Part shown: piece after piece, positions 8,770 through 17,735 of the stretch
Numbering within the stretch: position 1 is the stretch's first letter
Layout: every line of letters starts with the position of its first letter
Source of the DNA: an uncultured Bacteroidales bacterium
Lineage (GTDB): Bacteria > Bacteroidota > Bacteroidia > Bacteroidales > UBA932
DNA length: 64,000 bases
Assembly: GCA_934700615.1 (NCBI GenBank)
Contig: CAKUXR010000016.1
Span: 1 to 64,000, forward strand
Direction of reading: 5' to 3'
Made by a program: the position numbers and the translations under genes
The notes under the pieces: generated by a model
Told to the model about the DNA's origin: nothing
Database searches by the model: none
What the model saw: only the letters and a program-made list of their open reading frames with translations

Positions 8770-10872
8770 ATGAACTCAAACATTCTCAAACTAATGGTCT
8801 GCGCGACCATCCCGGTCGCTCTTCTCTCATGCAAAAAAGACGAAGAGCCAGTAAAGACTGACTATATCATCAGCCAGTACGAAAACAACGAACTGCCGGA
8901 AAAGATTTCATTCAACGGAGGGACATTCAAAGTCAATGTCAAAGTCGATACCCTCACGAAATCCAACATTGAAGTATTCCTCCCGTGGCAATACCGCCTC
9001 GTCATCGGCGGAGAGGCGCAGGAGGCAGTGAAAATCGAGAAACCGACCAAGACTTTCGAGGTCAATGTTCCTGAGAACTACACTGAAAGCACAAGGACAG
9101 TGGCAGTGGAGGCCATGTTTACCGATATGGAAACTGTCAATGCCAACGGAGACGCCGCTCCTGGCGAATGGAAGCAGATTGCCTCAGCAGAGCAGGACTG
9201 CGGATTGTTCCTAATCGAAGACTTCTGGTGGGCTAAAGGCAACATTGACCTGAAAGACGGCAAATTCATCATCGCGGAAAAGATGTCAGACCCTGGACTT
9301 TTCTTCAAGAAAGGCTCAAGCTACGGCATCAGACCTGTGGATGGCGCCTATGACGGAACAGCCAACACACCGGAGCCTGTCAAGATAGAGATGAAAGACA
9401 TCCCGTCCGACAGTGACAGCGACGACCCGTGCACCAAGATGAGTCCGGAACTCAGGCTCCCGACATATATGGAAGCATATTACCTTTATTATCAGGAAGA
9501 TACCGACAGCGAACACTCTCTTGACGGAATCAAGGGAAGAACATTCAAGGAGGCTCCGGGATATTTCCTGCCATACACAGGAGCAATGTTCATAGACACC
9601 GGAAAGATGGACCATCAGTATGACAATGCTTACGGCGGATATTGGATAGACGGAAGGAGCTACGACAACGAGCACATGGTCTATGTCATAAGTGACACAT
9701 ATTCAATGATTTTCTATGACTTGACCAACAACGCGCTCGGTTCCGTGAGATGCGTGAAGAACATACGGCAGCCTAGCTATGTATCACACAAATTGACACC
9801 TGAAAAGCTGGAGGCCAATACCGGATTCGAACTGGAAGTGGAGACTGACCCGGGCGAATTCGCCCTCTACGAGGCCACTCTCATCTCCGACACCCAGGAG
9901 GAAAAGACAAGCACCTGCACCCCGAAAGTGACGAAGGCTTCTTTCAATGTCAGTGCGAACACCGAGAAGACGGACAAGACTTGGAAACTGTTCATAAACA
10001 GCAAGTTCACAGGAAAGACCTTCGTTCAGCCTGCCATTCAGGACTATGCGTTCTATGTATCACATACGCCGGCTAAGAACGACTACAAGGCATTCACACT
10101 CACTGTCAATATAGACACAGACCTCGGAAAAGTCGCAGTGGAGGCCCGCGGTTCGGACGGCAACACATACAGCAAGGATGCCTCAAGGTTCAATCCTGTA
10201 GCCGAAATTCCTATTCCGGAGAATACCAAGACTACAGACAGGACATTCAGCATCTTCATCAATGGCATTGACACAGGCAAGAAGGTGGTTCAGGCCGGTG
10301 CACCTGCGGCAGACGGCTGGTCTGTAATCTGGAGTACGGGATACCTTACGATAAAAGACGGGGCCTATACTTTTGCAGGACCTAAGGAGCACGGAATGTA
10401 CTTCAAGTGGAGAAGCAAATATGGCATTGACCTCGGACAGGACATCAAGAGCACAAGCAAATATCCTGGAAAGGCATATGGGCCGAAAGAGGAAACCATC
10501 TCATACACAGCCATTTCCAAAGACGATACCGACCCATGCTCACTCGTTCTGCCTGCCGGCACATGGAGACTGCCGACCAGTGAAGAAATGACGGAAATGA
10601 CAAAGGGCGGAAGCGTGGACACGAAAACCGGAGCATACTATACATGTACCGACGGAAAGCAGACCGTATGCCTCATGGCAGGCGGACAGCTGAAGAAGGA
10701 CGGCTCGGGAGTAACGTCAGCGAACAACGTTTTCGTATGGACAGGAACCAAAGCCTCAGACGGAAAATGCCAGTATCTGATGTGGATGTCATCAGCATCG
10801 GGCGTCCCTAAGATTGCCGGACTGACATTGAACGATGCGGCCTTCCAGGTACGCTGCGTAAGGAGCAAGTAG
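8770..10872 (+). CDS. Lipoprotein with two Fibrobacter-paralog-like (FISUMP) domains
   Basis: The 700-residue protein has a lipoprotein signal ending LLSC (Cys 21) followed by KKDEE, so it is probably surface or outer-membrane anchored. Two related modules each end in the hallmark ..RCVK/RCVRS strand: one at about 190-335 (LRLPTYMEAYYLYYQ ... GSVRCVKN) and one at about 510-700 (GTWRLPTSEEM ... AAFQVRCVRSK). Between them lie Ig-like beta domains. The modules resemble the Fib_succ_major/FISUMP fold found in Bacteroidetes surface proteins. The function is unknown, with surface binding or adhesion most likely. The gene has its own promoter and a weak GCGT-CAG-ACGC hairpin with T-run at 10873-10893. 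Confidence 0.85.
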   Translation: MNSNILKLMVCATIPVALLSCKKDEEPVKTDYIISQYENNELPEKISFNGGTFKVNVKVDTLTKSNIEVFLPWQYRLVIGGEAQEAVKIEKPTKTFEVNVPENYTESTRTVAVEAMFTDMETVNANGDAAPGEWKQIASAEQDCGLFLIEDFWWAKGNIDLKDGKFIIAEKMSDPGLFFKKGSSYGIRPVDGAYDGTANTPEPVKIEMKDIPSDSDSDDPCTKMSPELRLPTYMEAYYLYYQEDTDSEHSLDGIKGRTFKEAPGYFLPYTGAMFIDTGKMDHQYDNAYGGYWIDGRSYDNEHMVYVISDTYSMIFYDLTNNALGSVRCVKNIRQPSYVSHKLTPEKLEANTGFELEVETDPGEFALYEATLISDTQEEKTSTCTPKVTKASFNVSANTEKTDKTWKLFINSKFTGKTFVQPAIQDYAFYVSHTPAKNDYKAFTLTVNIDTDLGKVAVEARGSDGNTYSKDASRFNPVAEIPIPENTKTTDRTFSIFINGIDTGKKVVQAGAPAADGWSVIWSTGYLTIKDGAYTFAGPKEHGMYFKWRSKYGIDLGQDIKSTSKYPGKAYGPKEETISYTAISKDDTDPCSLVLPAGTWRLPTSEEMTEMTKGGSVDTKTGAYYTCTDGKQTVCLMAGGQLKKDGSGVTSANNVFVWTGTKASDGKCQYLMWMSSASGVPKIAGLTLNDAAFQVRCVRSK

Positions 10873-10926
10873 GCGTCAGACGCATTATTTTTTGGAGCGG
10901 ATATTGGAAATGAGCCCCAAAAAACG

Positions 10927-10934
10927 TAAATTTG
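10927..10934 (+). promoter_or_regulatory. -7 box for the zap operon
   Basis: TAAATTTG matches TAnnTTTG. An ATTG at 10903-10906 gives a 20-bp spacer and may be the -33 element. The first ATG downstream that opens a plausible gene is at 10965. Confidence 0.6.
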
Positions 10935-10964
10935 CGATACATGGATTAAAATGCGCTGTCCGGC

Positions 10965-11237
10965 ATGCTGGAAGGTATAAGAAATAATATCGAAAAGTTG
11001 ATTGCTCTGTACGAAAGCGAGAAGAAACAGAATGAAAAGCTGGTTCTCGAATTGGAACAGAAGGACGCGACGATTGATTCATGCAGGAAGCAGATTGCGG
11101 AACTGGAAAGACAAGTGGATAATCTTAAGCTTACAGAAGCCTTCACCGCACCGTCAGGAACGAACTATGATGCGCGGGAGAAGATAGATAAGATGATTAC
11201 GGAGATAGACAGATGTATCTCCTTATTGGAGAAATAG
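10965..11237 (+). CDS. Small coiled-coil protein upstream of zapA
   Basis: The 90-residue protein is almost entirely a predicted coiled coil (IEKLIALYESEKKQNEKLV, KQIAELERQVDNLKL), ending in a short amphipathic helix (IDKMITEIDRCISLLEK). It is ZapB-like in size and character. The zapA gene begins three bases after its stop, which argues for a partner in Z-ring assembly in the cytoplasm. The ZapB assignment is inferred from context and coiled-coil content, since such proteins diverge too fast for a motif call. Confidence 0.8.
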   Translation: MLEGIRNNIEKLIALYESEKKQNEKLVLELEQKDATIDSCRKQIAELERQVDNLKLTEAFTAPSGTNYDAREKIDKMITEIDRCISLLEK

Positions 11238-11239
11238 TT

Positions 11240-11548
11240 ATGGGGCAGAAGATTACTATTCGGATAAACGGGAAGGTATATGAGCTTACAGCCGAGTCTC
11301 CTGAAAAGGAAGAAATCTACAGGCAGGCTGCGGTTTCTGTAAACCAGATGTTGGGCACATATATGCAGAAGTTCCCCGGAAAGGATCTCTCAGAGCTGAT
11401 TTCTCTGGTAGCGCTGAATGAGAGCATCGGAAGGCTTACGCTTACGAGGAGACTGGAAGCAGTAGAGAAGGAAACGGAAATGCTTAAGAAACAGACAGAT
11501 ACTTATCTTGACAATATTGAAAATCAGCCGCCAGCCATAACTCGCTGA
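11240..11548 (+). CDS. zapA: Cell division protein ZapA
   Basis: 102 residues from the ATG at 11240. A frame starting at 11213 would overlap the upstream gene. The N-terminal ZapA domain reads MGQKITIRINGKVYELTAE, followed by the conserved helix IYRQAAVSVNQML and the dimerising coiled coil (LEAVEKETEMLKKQTDTYL). ZapA bundles FtsZ filaments at the Z-ring. It is followed by a probable 6S RNA and then rny, an order I recall from other Bacteroidetes. Confidence 0.9.
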   Translation: MGQKITIRINGKVYELTAESPEKEEIYRQAAVSVNQMLGTYMQKFPGKDLSELISLVALNESIGRLTLTRRLEAVEKETEMLKKQTDTYLDNIENQPPAITR

Positions 11549-11554
11549 AAACAA

Positions 11555-11712
11555 CACGTTCTACGGAACCGGGTGTTCTCGAGCCGGGGATGCGCGGGCC
11601 TAGATAACCCTCACGGGGATTCTGCTACGGCAGGACGTAGGATTACTGAACCGGCACGGAGCTCAAATCTTAATATTTAAGATTTTCTGACGGACATGCT
11701 GACGGCTTTTTT
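11555..11712 (+). ncRNA. ssrS: Probable 6S RNA (ssrS-like)
   Basis: The gene-free stretch between zapA and rny is rich in self-complementary G+C segments (GTTCTACG can pair with CGTAGGAT, and several CCGG/CCGGG blocks lie in between). It contains an AATCTTA/TAAGATT hairpin near its 3' side and ends in a run of eight T's at 11707-11714. Downstream of zapA is the classical site of the 6S RNA gene in proteobacteria, and Bacteroidales have a 6S-type RNA. I did not fold it by computation and the ends are approximate. Confidence 0.45.
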
Positions 11713-11721
11713 TTATGACTT

Positions 11722-11770
11722 ACCGGACAAGATGCTTCTACAGACAGCAGAAGTGACTTGTCCGGTTTTT
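11722..11770 (+). terminator. Terminator between the 6S-like RNA and rny
   Basis: A long hairpin: ACCGGACAAG / CTTGTCCGGT outer stem, GCTTCT/AGAAGT inner stem, then TTTTT. It insulates rny from the zap operon and RNA gene. Confidence 0.8.
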
Positions 11771-11824
11771 CTGTTGTCCGCGACGAACAGGACTGAAACT
11801 TAAAATTATAATATATATTCACGT

Positions 11825-13369
11825 ATGAACAACATTTTGATACTCATAGCAGTAGCCTTACTGTCAGCTGCATTCGGAATTGCAGTTTTCATAATGGTTC
11901 ACAGAATGATTATGAAGGGACGCAAGGACAGCATCCTGGAGAAGGCCGAACTGGAAGCCGAAAACATAAAGAAGGAGAAGATCCTTCAGGCAAAGGAGAA
12001 GTTCCTCCAGCTCAAGAGCGAGCACGAAAAGCTTGTCAATGAGAAGAACGCACAGATCAAGGACACTGAGAACCGTCTCAAGCAGAAGGAGAACAATCTG
12101 AATCAGCAGAACAACGAACTGCAGAGGAAGATGAAGGACCTCGACAGCACGAAGGCAACCCTGAAGGCCCAGAAAGAGAACCTCGACAGGAAAGCTGAGG
12201 AATACGAGGCACTCAGGGTAGAGGCAAACAAGCAGATCGAGAATATCGCCGGCATGACCGCAACCGAGGCAAAGAACCTTCTCATGGAGAACATGAAGGC
12301 CGAGGCGAGAAGCGAGGCTCAGGCTTACATCAATGACACGATGGACGATGCCAGACTGAATGCCGCAAAAGAGGCCAAACGAATCGTAATCACCACAATA
12401 CAGAGGACTGCGACTGAAACTGCCATTGAAAATGCAGTTACGACATTCCCTATCGAGAATGATGAAATCAAAGGAAGAATCATCGGACGTGAGGGACGTA
12501 ACATCAGGGCTCTGGAGGCTGCGACCGGAGTGGAAATCGTAGTCGATGATACACCGGACGCAATCCTTCTCTCGGCATTCGACCCTGTAAGAAGAGAGGT
12601 CGCAAGACTTGCGCTCCACCAGCTGGTAGTGGACGGACGTATCCACCCTGCAAGAATCGAGGAAGTCGTTGCCAAGGTTCAGAAACAGCTTGAGGATGAA
12701 ATACTTGAGACAGGTAAGAGAACTTGCATTGACCTCGGAATCCACGGCATGAACATCGAGCTCGTGAAACTCATCGGCCGAATGAAATACCGTTCATCTT
12801 ACGGACAGAACCTTCTCCAGCACTCCCGCGAGGTTGCGAACATCTGTGCAATCATGGCTTCAGAGCTCGGTCTCAACCCTAAGGTTGCCAAGAGAGCCGG
12901 TCTGCTCCACGATATAGGCAAGGTCTCAGAAGACGATCCTGAGCTTCCACACGCACTTCTCGGTATGAAGCTCGCCGAGCAGTACAAGGAAAGACCTGAA
13001 ATCTGCAACGCTATCGGCGCACACCACGAGGAGACCGAGATGACTACGCTTATCTCCCCTATCGTAATGGTCGGAGACGCCATATCAGGAGCACGTCCTG
13101 GAGCACGTCGTGAGGTCATAGAGTCCTACATCAAGAGACTTAAGGGCATGGAAGACCTTGCAGCCGCATATCCTGGTGTAACAAAGAGTTACGCCATCCA
13201 GGCAGGTCGTGAGCTCCGCGTCATCGTAGGCGCAGAAGAGGTCAGCGACGATCAGGCAGCAAAACTTTCAGCGGACATCGCTCTGAAGATCCAGAACGAA
13301 ATGACCTACCCTGGACAGGTAAAGATTACCGTCATCAGGGAGACAAGGTCTGTCGCCTACGCAAAATAG
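11825..13369 (+). CDS. rny: Ribonuclease Y
   Basis: The 514-residue membrane-anchored endoribonuclease initiates mRNA decay. There is one N-terminal transmembrane helix (about residues 3-27). A long charged coiled coil runs to about 200, rich in E/K and lacking prolines. The KH domain has GREGRNIRALE (about 220), and the HD domain has the metal ligands LLHDIGKV (His-Asp about 361-362). The C-terminal region (AEEVSDDQAAKLS, YPGQVKITVIRE) is the usual one. Length and order match the family. It lies downstream of the zap operon and its terminator. Confidence 0.97.
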   Translation: MNNILILIAVALLSAAFGIAVFIMVHRMIMKGRKDSILEKAELEAENIKKEKILQAKEKFLQLKSEHEKLVNEKNAQIKDTENRLKQKENNLNQQNNELQRKMKDLDSTKATLKAQKENLDRKAEEYEALRVEANKQIENIAGMTATEAKNLLMENMKAEARSEAQAYINDTMDDARLNAAKEAKRIVITTIQRTATETAIENAVTTFPIENDEIKGRIIGREGRNIRALEAATGVEIVVDDTPDAILLSAFDPVRREVARLALHQLVVDGRIHPARIEEVVAKVQKQLEDEILETGKRTCIDLGIHGMNIELVKLIGRMKYRSSYGQNLLQHSREVANICAIMASELGLNPKVAKRAGLLHDIGKVSEDDPELPHALLGMKLAEQYKERPEICNAIGAHHEETEMTTLISPIVMVGDAISGARPGARREVIESYIKRLKGMEDLAAAYPGVTKSYAIQAGRELRVIVGAEEVSDDQAAKLSADIALKIQNEMTYPGQVKITVIRETRSVAYAK

Positions 13370-13410
13370 CGTGATTTGCTTGAAACATACATGACAACTC
13401 CTCAATAAAA

Positions 13411-15354
13411 ATGATCAGGAAATCATTGAAATTCATTGCAGGCATTGCACTATCAATCATGAGTGCGGTGCCTGTTCTGGCTCAAAATTTCGAGCCTACA
13501 GTGACCTGGAAGGTATCCCAGGGCAAGAATGACGGTAATCTTACCGAAATCATCTTCGACGGAACCATCGCTTCAGGGTGGCACACCTATGGCATTGACC
13601 ACAAGGCCTCCCCTACCGCGATCGAGTTCACGGATCTCACGGGCTGCACTCTCGAAGGCGGCCTGTATGAACTTCTTCCGAAGTCAGACTACAACGGGGA
13701 CGAGGTTTTCTTCGACCGTATCAAAATCGGGCAGAAACTGAGACTTTCCTCTGATGCTGAAGTACTTAAGGGTACCATCACGACATCTAGCTGCAAAGAC
13801 CACAACTGCGGAGCTCCGGAGGACTGGGACTTCGAAATCAAGCTGAAAAAGCCTGAGACAGTTGCGGCGGCACCGGCAGTAACCGGAACCGAGGAAGAGC
13901 AGAAGGCAGGAAACTCCATCTGGGGACTCATTCTCGAGGCCATCCTCTGGGGATTTGCTATGCTTCTGACGCCTTGCGTCTTCCCTATGGTACCGATGAC
14001 CATTTCCTTCTTCATGAAAGGCTCATCGTCACCTGCAGCGGGACGCTTCAAGGCCTTCATGTACGGACTGTTCATCGTCCTGCTCTACACCCTGCCTATT
14101 TCCATCATCATAGGACTGACATATCTCTTCGGTGGAGAGACAGTTACGGCAGACATATTCAATTGGCTTGCAACGCATTGGCTCCCGAACATCATCTTCT
14201 TCATAGTGTTCATGGTCTTCGCGGCATCTTTCTTCGGAGCATTCGAGATCACACTCCCGTCTTCACTTGTAAACAAGAGTGACAAGAACTCTGACAAAGG
14301 CGGTCTCGCCGGAATCTTCTTCATGGCATTGACACTCGTCCTGGTATCATTCTCTTGCACAGGCCCGATTGTCGGCTCAGTCCTCATCAAATCCACGCAG
14401 GGCGAGTTCTGGACTCCGATGGTGACAATGCTCGCATTCTCAGTGGCATTCGCATTGCCGTTCACGATTTTCGCGATGTTCCCGTCACTGCTCAAGAAGC
14501 TCAAGAGCGGAAGCGGCAGCTGGCTCGGATCAGTGAAGGTTGTCCTCGGATTCATAGAGGTGGCCCTCGGATTCAAGTTCCTCAGCGTCGCTGACCAGAC
14601 ATACCACTGGGGACTCCTCGACAGGGAAGTTTACCTCGCCATCTGGATTGTAGTGTTCACCCTCCTCGGCCTCTACCTTCTCGGAAAAATCCGTTTCGAA
14701 GCAGACAGCGAAGTAAAGCACATCGGAATATTCAGGCTCTTCCTCGTAATCGTGGACTTCACCTTCGTAGTCTATCTGATTCCGGGAATGTTCGGCGCAC
14801 CTCTCAAAGCCCTCGCCGGCTATCTCCCGCCAATCGAAACGCAAGATTTCGTAATCTGGAGCAAAGCTGACGGCCAGATGCCTGCGGCCACTGTCAATGC
14901 TGACGTGACTTCTTCTGAAGGCCTTCACCAGCTTCCGCTCGGTCTGACAGGCTATTATTCAATAGATGAAGGACTTGCAGCAGCCAAAGCAGCAGGAAAA
15001 CCGGTATTCATCGACATTTCAGGTCTTGCCTGCGTGAACTGCCGTGAGATGGAGCAGAGAGTATGGAGCGACCCTAAAGTCCTCCAGATGCTCAAGAATG
15101 ATTTCGTAATCGTAGTGCTCTACACTGATGACAAGGCAAAACTTCCTGAATCAGAATGGGTTACCACAAAAGCCGGAAAAGTCCTGAAGGACAGGGGCAG
15201 GGTCAATGCCTACTATGTCCGCGAGAGATTCGGCGTAAGCGCCCAGCCTAACTACGTAATCCTGGACACCGAAGGCAACCAGGTGACACCGGTCAGAGGA
15301 TACAACCTCGACATCGACGGTTTCGTAGAGTTCCTCAACTCCGGACTGAAATAA
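13411..15354 (+). CDS. DsbD-like thiol:disulfide interchange protein
   Basis: 647 residues. A signal peptide (ends PVLAQ) precedes an N-terminal DsbD-alpha-like beta domain (about 25-150) with a Cys pair, SSCKDHNCGA. The central membrane domain of about eight helices has the two redox cysteines in LTPCVFPMVP and FSCTGPIVG. The C-terminal periplasmic thioredoxin domain has the CxxC motif in GLACVNCREME (about 545). The protein carries electrons from cytoplasmic thioredoxin to periplasmic partners (disulfide isomerase, cytochrome c maturation). It follows rny by 41 bp and ends at a bidirectional terminator. Confidence 0.93.
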   Translation: MIRKSLKFIAGIALSIMSAVPVLAQNFEPTVTWKVSQGKNDGNLTEIIFDGTIASGWHTYGIDHKASPTAIEFTDLTGCTLEGGLYELLPKSDYNGDEVFFDRIKIGQKLRLSSDAEVLKGTITTSSCKDHNCGAPEDWDFEIKLKKPETVAAAPAVTGTEEEQKAGNSIWGLILEAILWGFAMLLTPCVFPMVPMTISFFMKGSSSPAAGRFKAFMYGLFIVLLYTLPISIIIGLTYLFGGETVTADIFNWLATHWLPNIIFFIVFMVFAASFFGAFEITLPSSLVNKSDKNSDKGGLAGIFFMALTLVLVSFSCTGPIVGSVLIKSTQGEFWTPMVTMLAFSVAFALPFTIFAMFPSLLKKLKSGSGSWLGSVKVVLGFIEVALGFKFLSVADQTYHWGLLDREVYLAIWIVVFTLLGLYLLGKIRFEADSEVKHIGIFRLFLVIVDFTFVVYLIPGMFGAPLKALAGYLPPIETQDFVIWSKADGQMPAATVNADVTSSEGLHQLPLGLTGYYSIDEGLAAAKAAGKPVFIDISGLACVNCREMEQRVWSDPKVLQMLKNDFVIVVLYTDDKAKLPESEWVTTKAGKVLKDRGRVNAYYVRERFGVSAQPNYVILDTEGNQVTPVRGYNLDIDGFVEFLNSGLK

Positions 15355-15372
15355 AATATCCTGTCACATAAG

Positions 15373-15425
15373 AACGACCACGGAAACTTGGAGTGAAATC
15401 ACACCTGTTTCCGTGGTCGTTTTAT
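15373..15425. terminator. Bidirectional terminator between dsbD-like and nucleotidase genes
   Basis: A perfect 15-bp stem AACGACCACGGAAAC / GTTTCCGTGGTCGTT, with TTTTAT on the plus strand. It sits between the ends of two convergent genes. Confidence 0.85.
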
Positions 15426-15445
15426 AGTTCAGGACCATTCTAAGA

Positions 15446-17191
15446 TTATTCGCCGAACAGCAGCCCCATATCTTTGCTGATGGTGACGGCGGCAGGGGCC
15501 GGAACAAATTCCCAATGGCCGATGCGCTGAATATCATTGATTTCAGCCGAATGGATACCATTGGACTTCTGAATATAATCGTAGAGGATATTGCGTATGT
15601 CATCATGACGTGCCACGATACGGTCATCCATATTGTCCGTGTCAATGCCGGCGCCCTTGGACAGGATATAACCGCCTCCGGCAGCACGATAAGACGTCAT
15701 TGCAACATTGTACCAGGCATCCGTTGAGAACGGAGTTCCGTCAGCCAAGGTGGTGATGCTGACACGGCTTCCATAAGGCCTGGTTACATCTACGGTATAG
15801 ACAAGTCCGCCAGCCGAGTCGAAATTATACGGTCTGTTGACAAAATGCCAGTTCTTCTGTCCGGTGCGCTGGTCTTCACCATCGGCAATCTTCAAGACAT
15901 GACCGCCCAGAACATAAGTCTGAATCCACGAATCATAGGAATACTCCAGACATTTGCGGATTTCATCACCGGTAAGCCTGACCACAAACAACTGGTTCTC
16001 ATACGGATAGATACTGAACAGATCATTGTAGATGAGTTTCCCGGCATTGATGTCCTTGTTGAAGGTCAATGGTGCCGCGAAGGAGACCTGAGCCGACTTT
16101 GCCGAAAGGCTCAGCGTATGGATGAGATTCATATACGGACACATGCCGGCATAAGAATCGCGGGTTCTAAGGTCAATGTCAAGGTCTCCCACTTCCCTGA
16201 GTGTAAACCTCTTGACAGCCTCGTAATCTGAATGGAAGGCGGCCTCCATCTTTGGATCAACCCTGTCGGCATTGACCTTTATGAGATCGGCGTTCACGGA
16301 TTTTGCCAAAACTTTACCGTCTTTCAATGTCAGACGGATTCGGCCATGCCCTATGTTCTGCGCACGGCTGCCGGAATTGATAAGGCAGATGCTGTCCTGC
16401 TCTACGACCAAGGCTGAATGGTCATGTGAGCAGACCAGAAAATCGACTCCCCTGAGAGATTTCAGGAGGTCCAGTCCCTGGCTTTCATATATGGTTCCGT
16501 CACCCTTTCCTGTTCCTGAATGGACCGCCACGATGACGACCTGCGGTTTCTCTTTTGCAGCCAGTTTGTCCACTTCGTTCTGTACCAATGGAATAAGGGA
16601 TTCGAACTGCATTCCCGTCCACAGTTTCTCGTCCAGCCAGGCCTTGATGTTCGGATTGGTAAAACCAAGTACGGCAATCTTCACTCCGTGACGTTTCAGG
16701 ATACGGACCTCGTCGAAATATGACTTCCCGTCAGGTCTGATGGCATTGCCGGCAAGGAACGGGATACCGTTGGCCTTCAGGTCCTCAGCAACACGGTCAT
16801 AGACAGCGTGTCCGGTCTCCACATCATGGTTTCCCACACAGATTGCGTCATATTTCATGTAAGAGGCAAGGCGCGGAAAAAGGTGAGCCGAGGCAGTATC
16901 GACATAGTTATAATAGTAAGGCGCATTGTCGCCCTGCAGGCAGTCGCCAGCATCGACAAGTATCACATTGTCAATGCCAAGAGAGTCCCTGAATGCATTG
17001 ACATAAGTATTTACGGCCATGAGCGACGTGCGCCTGGGGCCATCCACATAAGTCGAGTCGAACCACGCGCCATGCACGTCATTAGTAGTAAGCAGGTCGA
17101 ACTGGAATTCACCTGTCGGCCTGTTGCCGCACGATGCAGCCGAAAGGATTGCGGCCAATGTGGCAGCAAGTATTTTCGATATATTGTTCAT
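15446..17191 (-). CDS. 5'-nucleotidase / UDP-sugar hydrolase family lipoprotein
   Basis: 581 residues from the ATG at 17191. A longer frame to 17239 would put extra residues before a good lipoprotein signal (MNNISKILAATL...LSAASC, Cys 21). The metallophosphoesterase domain has TTNDVHG (about 36-41), DAGDCLQG, VGNHDVETG, VAVHSG and CSHDHSA. The C-terminal 5'-nucleotidase domain has the substrate-stacking region (AAGGGYILSKG). It dephosphorylates extracytoplasmic nucleotides or 2',3'-cyclic nucleotides. A minus-strand TAACTTTG box lies at 17361-17368, which would give a leader of about 165 nt. Confidence 0.92.
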   Translation of the reverse strand: MNNISKILAATLAAILSAASCGNRPTGEFQFDLLTTNDVHGAWFDSTYVDGPRRTSLMAVNTYVNAFRDSLGIDNVILVDAGDCLQGDNAPYYYNYVDTASAHLFPRLASYMKYDAICVGNHDVETGHAVYDRVAEDLKANGIPFLAGNAIRPDGKSYFDEVRILKRHGVKIAVLGFTNPNIKAWLDEKLWTGMQFESLIPLVQNEVDKLAAKEKPQVVIVAVHSGTGKGDGTIYESQGLDLLKSLRGVDFLVCSHDHSALVVEQDSICLINSGSRAQNIGHGRIRLTLKDGKVLAKSVNADLIKVNADRVDPKMEAAFHSDYEAVKRFTLREVGDLDIDLRTRDSYAGMCPYMNLIHTLSLSAKSAQVSFAAPLTFNKDINAGKLIYNDLFSIYPYENQLFVVRLTGDEIRKCLEYSYDSWIQTYVLGGHVLKIADGEDQRTGQKNWHFVNRPYNFDSAGGLVYTVDVTRPYGSRVSITTLADGTPFSTDAWYNVAMTSYRAAGGGYILSKGAGIDTDNMDDRIVARHDDIRNILYDYIQKSNGIHSAEINDIQRIGHWEFVPAPAAVTISKDMGLLFGE

Positions 17192-17660
17192 GTCAAATGA
17201 TAGGATAAACTTCTCACGTTTCGAACCTACAAAACACAACTTGTACCGAAGTGTGCCTTTAGCTCATGGATAACATCTGCTCGACCTATATAAGGAAGCC
17301 GTTTCTTGTTTACTCTTCTATTCATCAGGTAAAGCCAATGCTGATTGAACTTTTCCCGTGCAAAGTTAATACAATTCCATCAAACCAGATAATCGCACGG
17401 ACATTCTGGCAATATTGCCACCTATTCTTTGTATAGACATACAAACAACTGATATCATTTGCTGTACGTTAAAAGTCAGGACTTCTCGCGCATGGTACAG
17501 AAGGTGACGCATTGGTTAGGCGACAATACAAGACAACAAAGGCAAGACAAAACGCACCCTTAATGGGCTGCGAATTTGCCTTGCCGTTTGTCTTTTCGCC
17601 TTACTTCGCGGATTCCTACGGAGGAAAAGGAGACACCCCATAAATCTCTCTTGAAAGATG

Positions 17661-17692
17661 TTTGCTATAAACTGATAAATTTTTTATATTTG
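17661..17692 (+). promoter_or_regulatory. Full -33/-7 promoter of the AAA ATPase gene
   Basis: TTTG at 17661-17664, a 20-bp spacer, then TATATTTG at 17685-17692. Both elements match the Bacteroidetes primary sigma consensus, with ideal spacing. Confidence 0.8.
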
Positions 17693-17728
17693 TATTGCGT
17701 AAATATTCGCAATACACTGCGTAAAATG
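17692..17728. promoter_or_regulatory. Operator-like palindrome at the transcription start
   Basis: Directly after the -7 box comes TATTGCG-N8-CGCAATA (about 17693-17714), a 7-bp inverted repeat. The half-site GCGTAAA occurs twice, once inside the palindrome and once about 23 bases later. The position over the predicted transcription start suggests a repressor site, possibly autoregulatory. This is inferred from position and symmetry. Confidence 0.5.
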
Positions 17729-17735
17729 TAAAACA

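Larger units (their letters stand above)
17192..17735. other. Gene-free stretch with a promoter and a long palindrome
   Basis: It contains the minus-strand -7 box TAACTTTG (17361-17368) for the nucleotidase gene, a long imperfect palindrome at about 17537-17605 (ACAAA / TTTGT, GGCAAG / CTTGCC, CGCA / TGCG, CCC / GGG around a TTAAT loop), and the plus-strand promoter at 17661-17692. No coding potential was seen. Confidence 0.6.

Noticed and set aside
11864..12745. 293-residue minus-strand open frame inside rny
   Set aside because: Antisense of the coiled-coil coding region of RNase Y. It has no promoter and Leu-rich nonsense composition.
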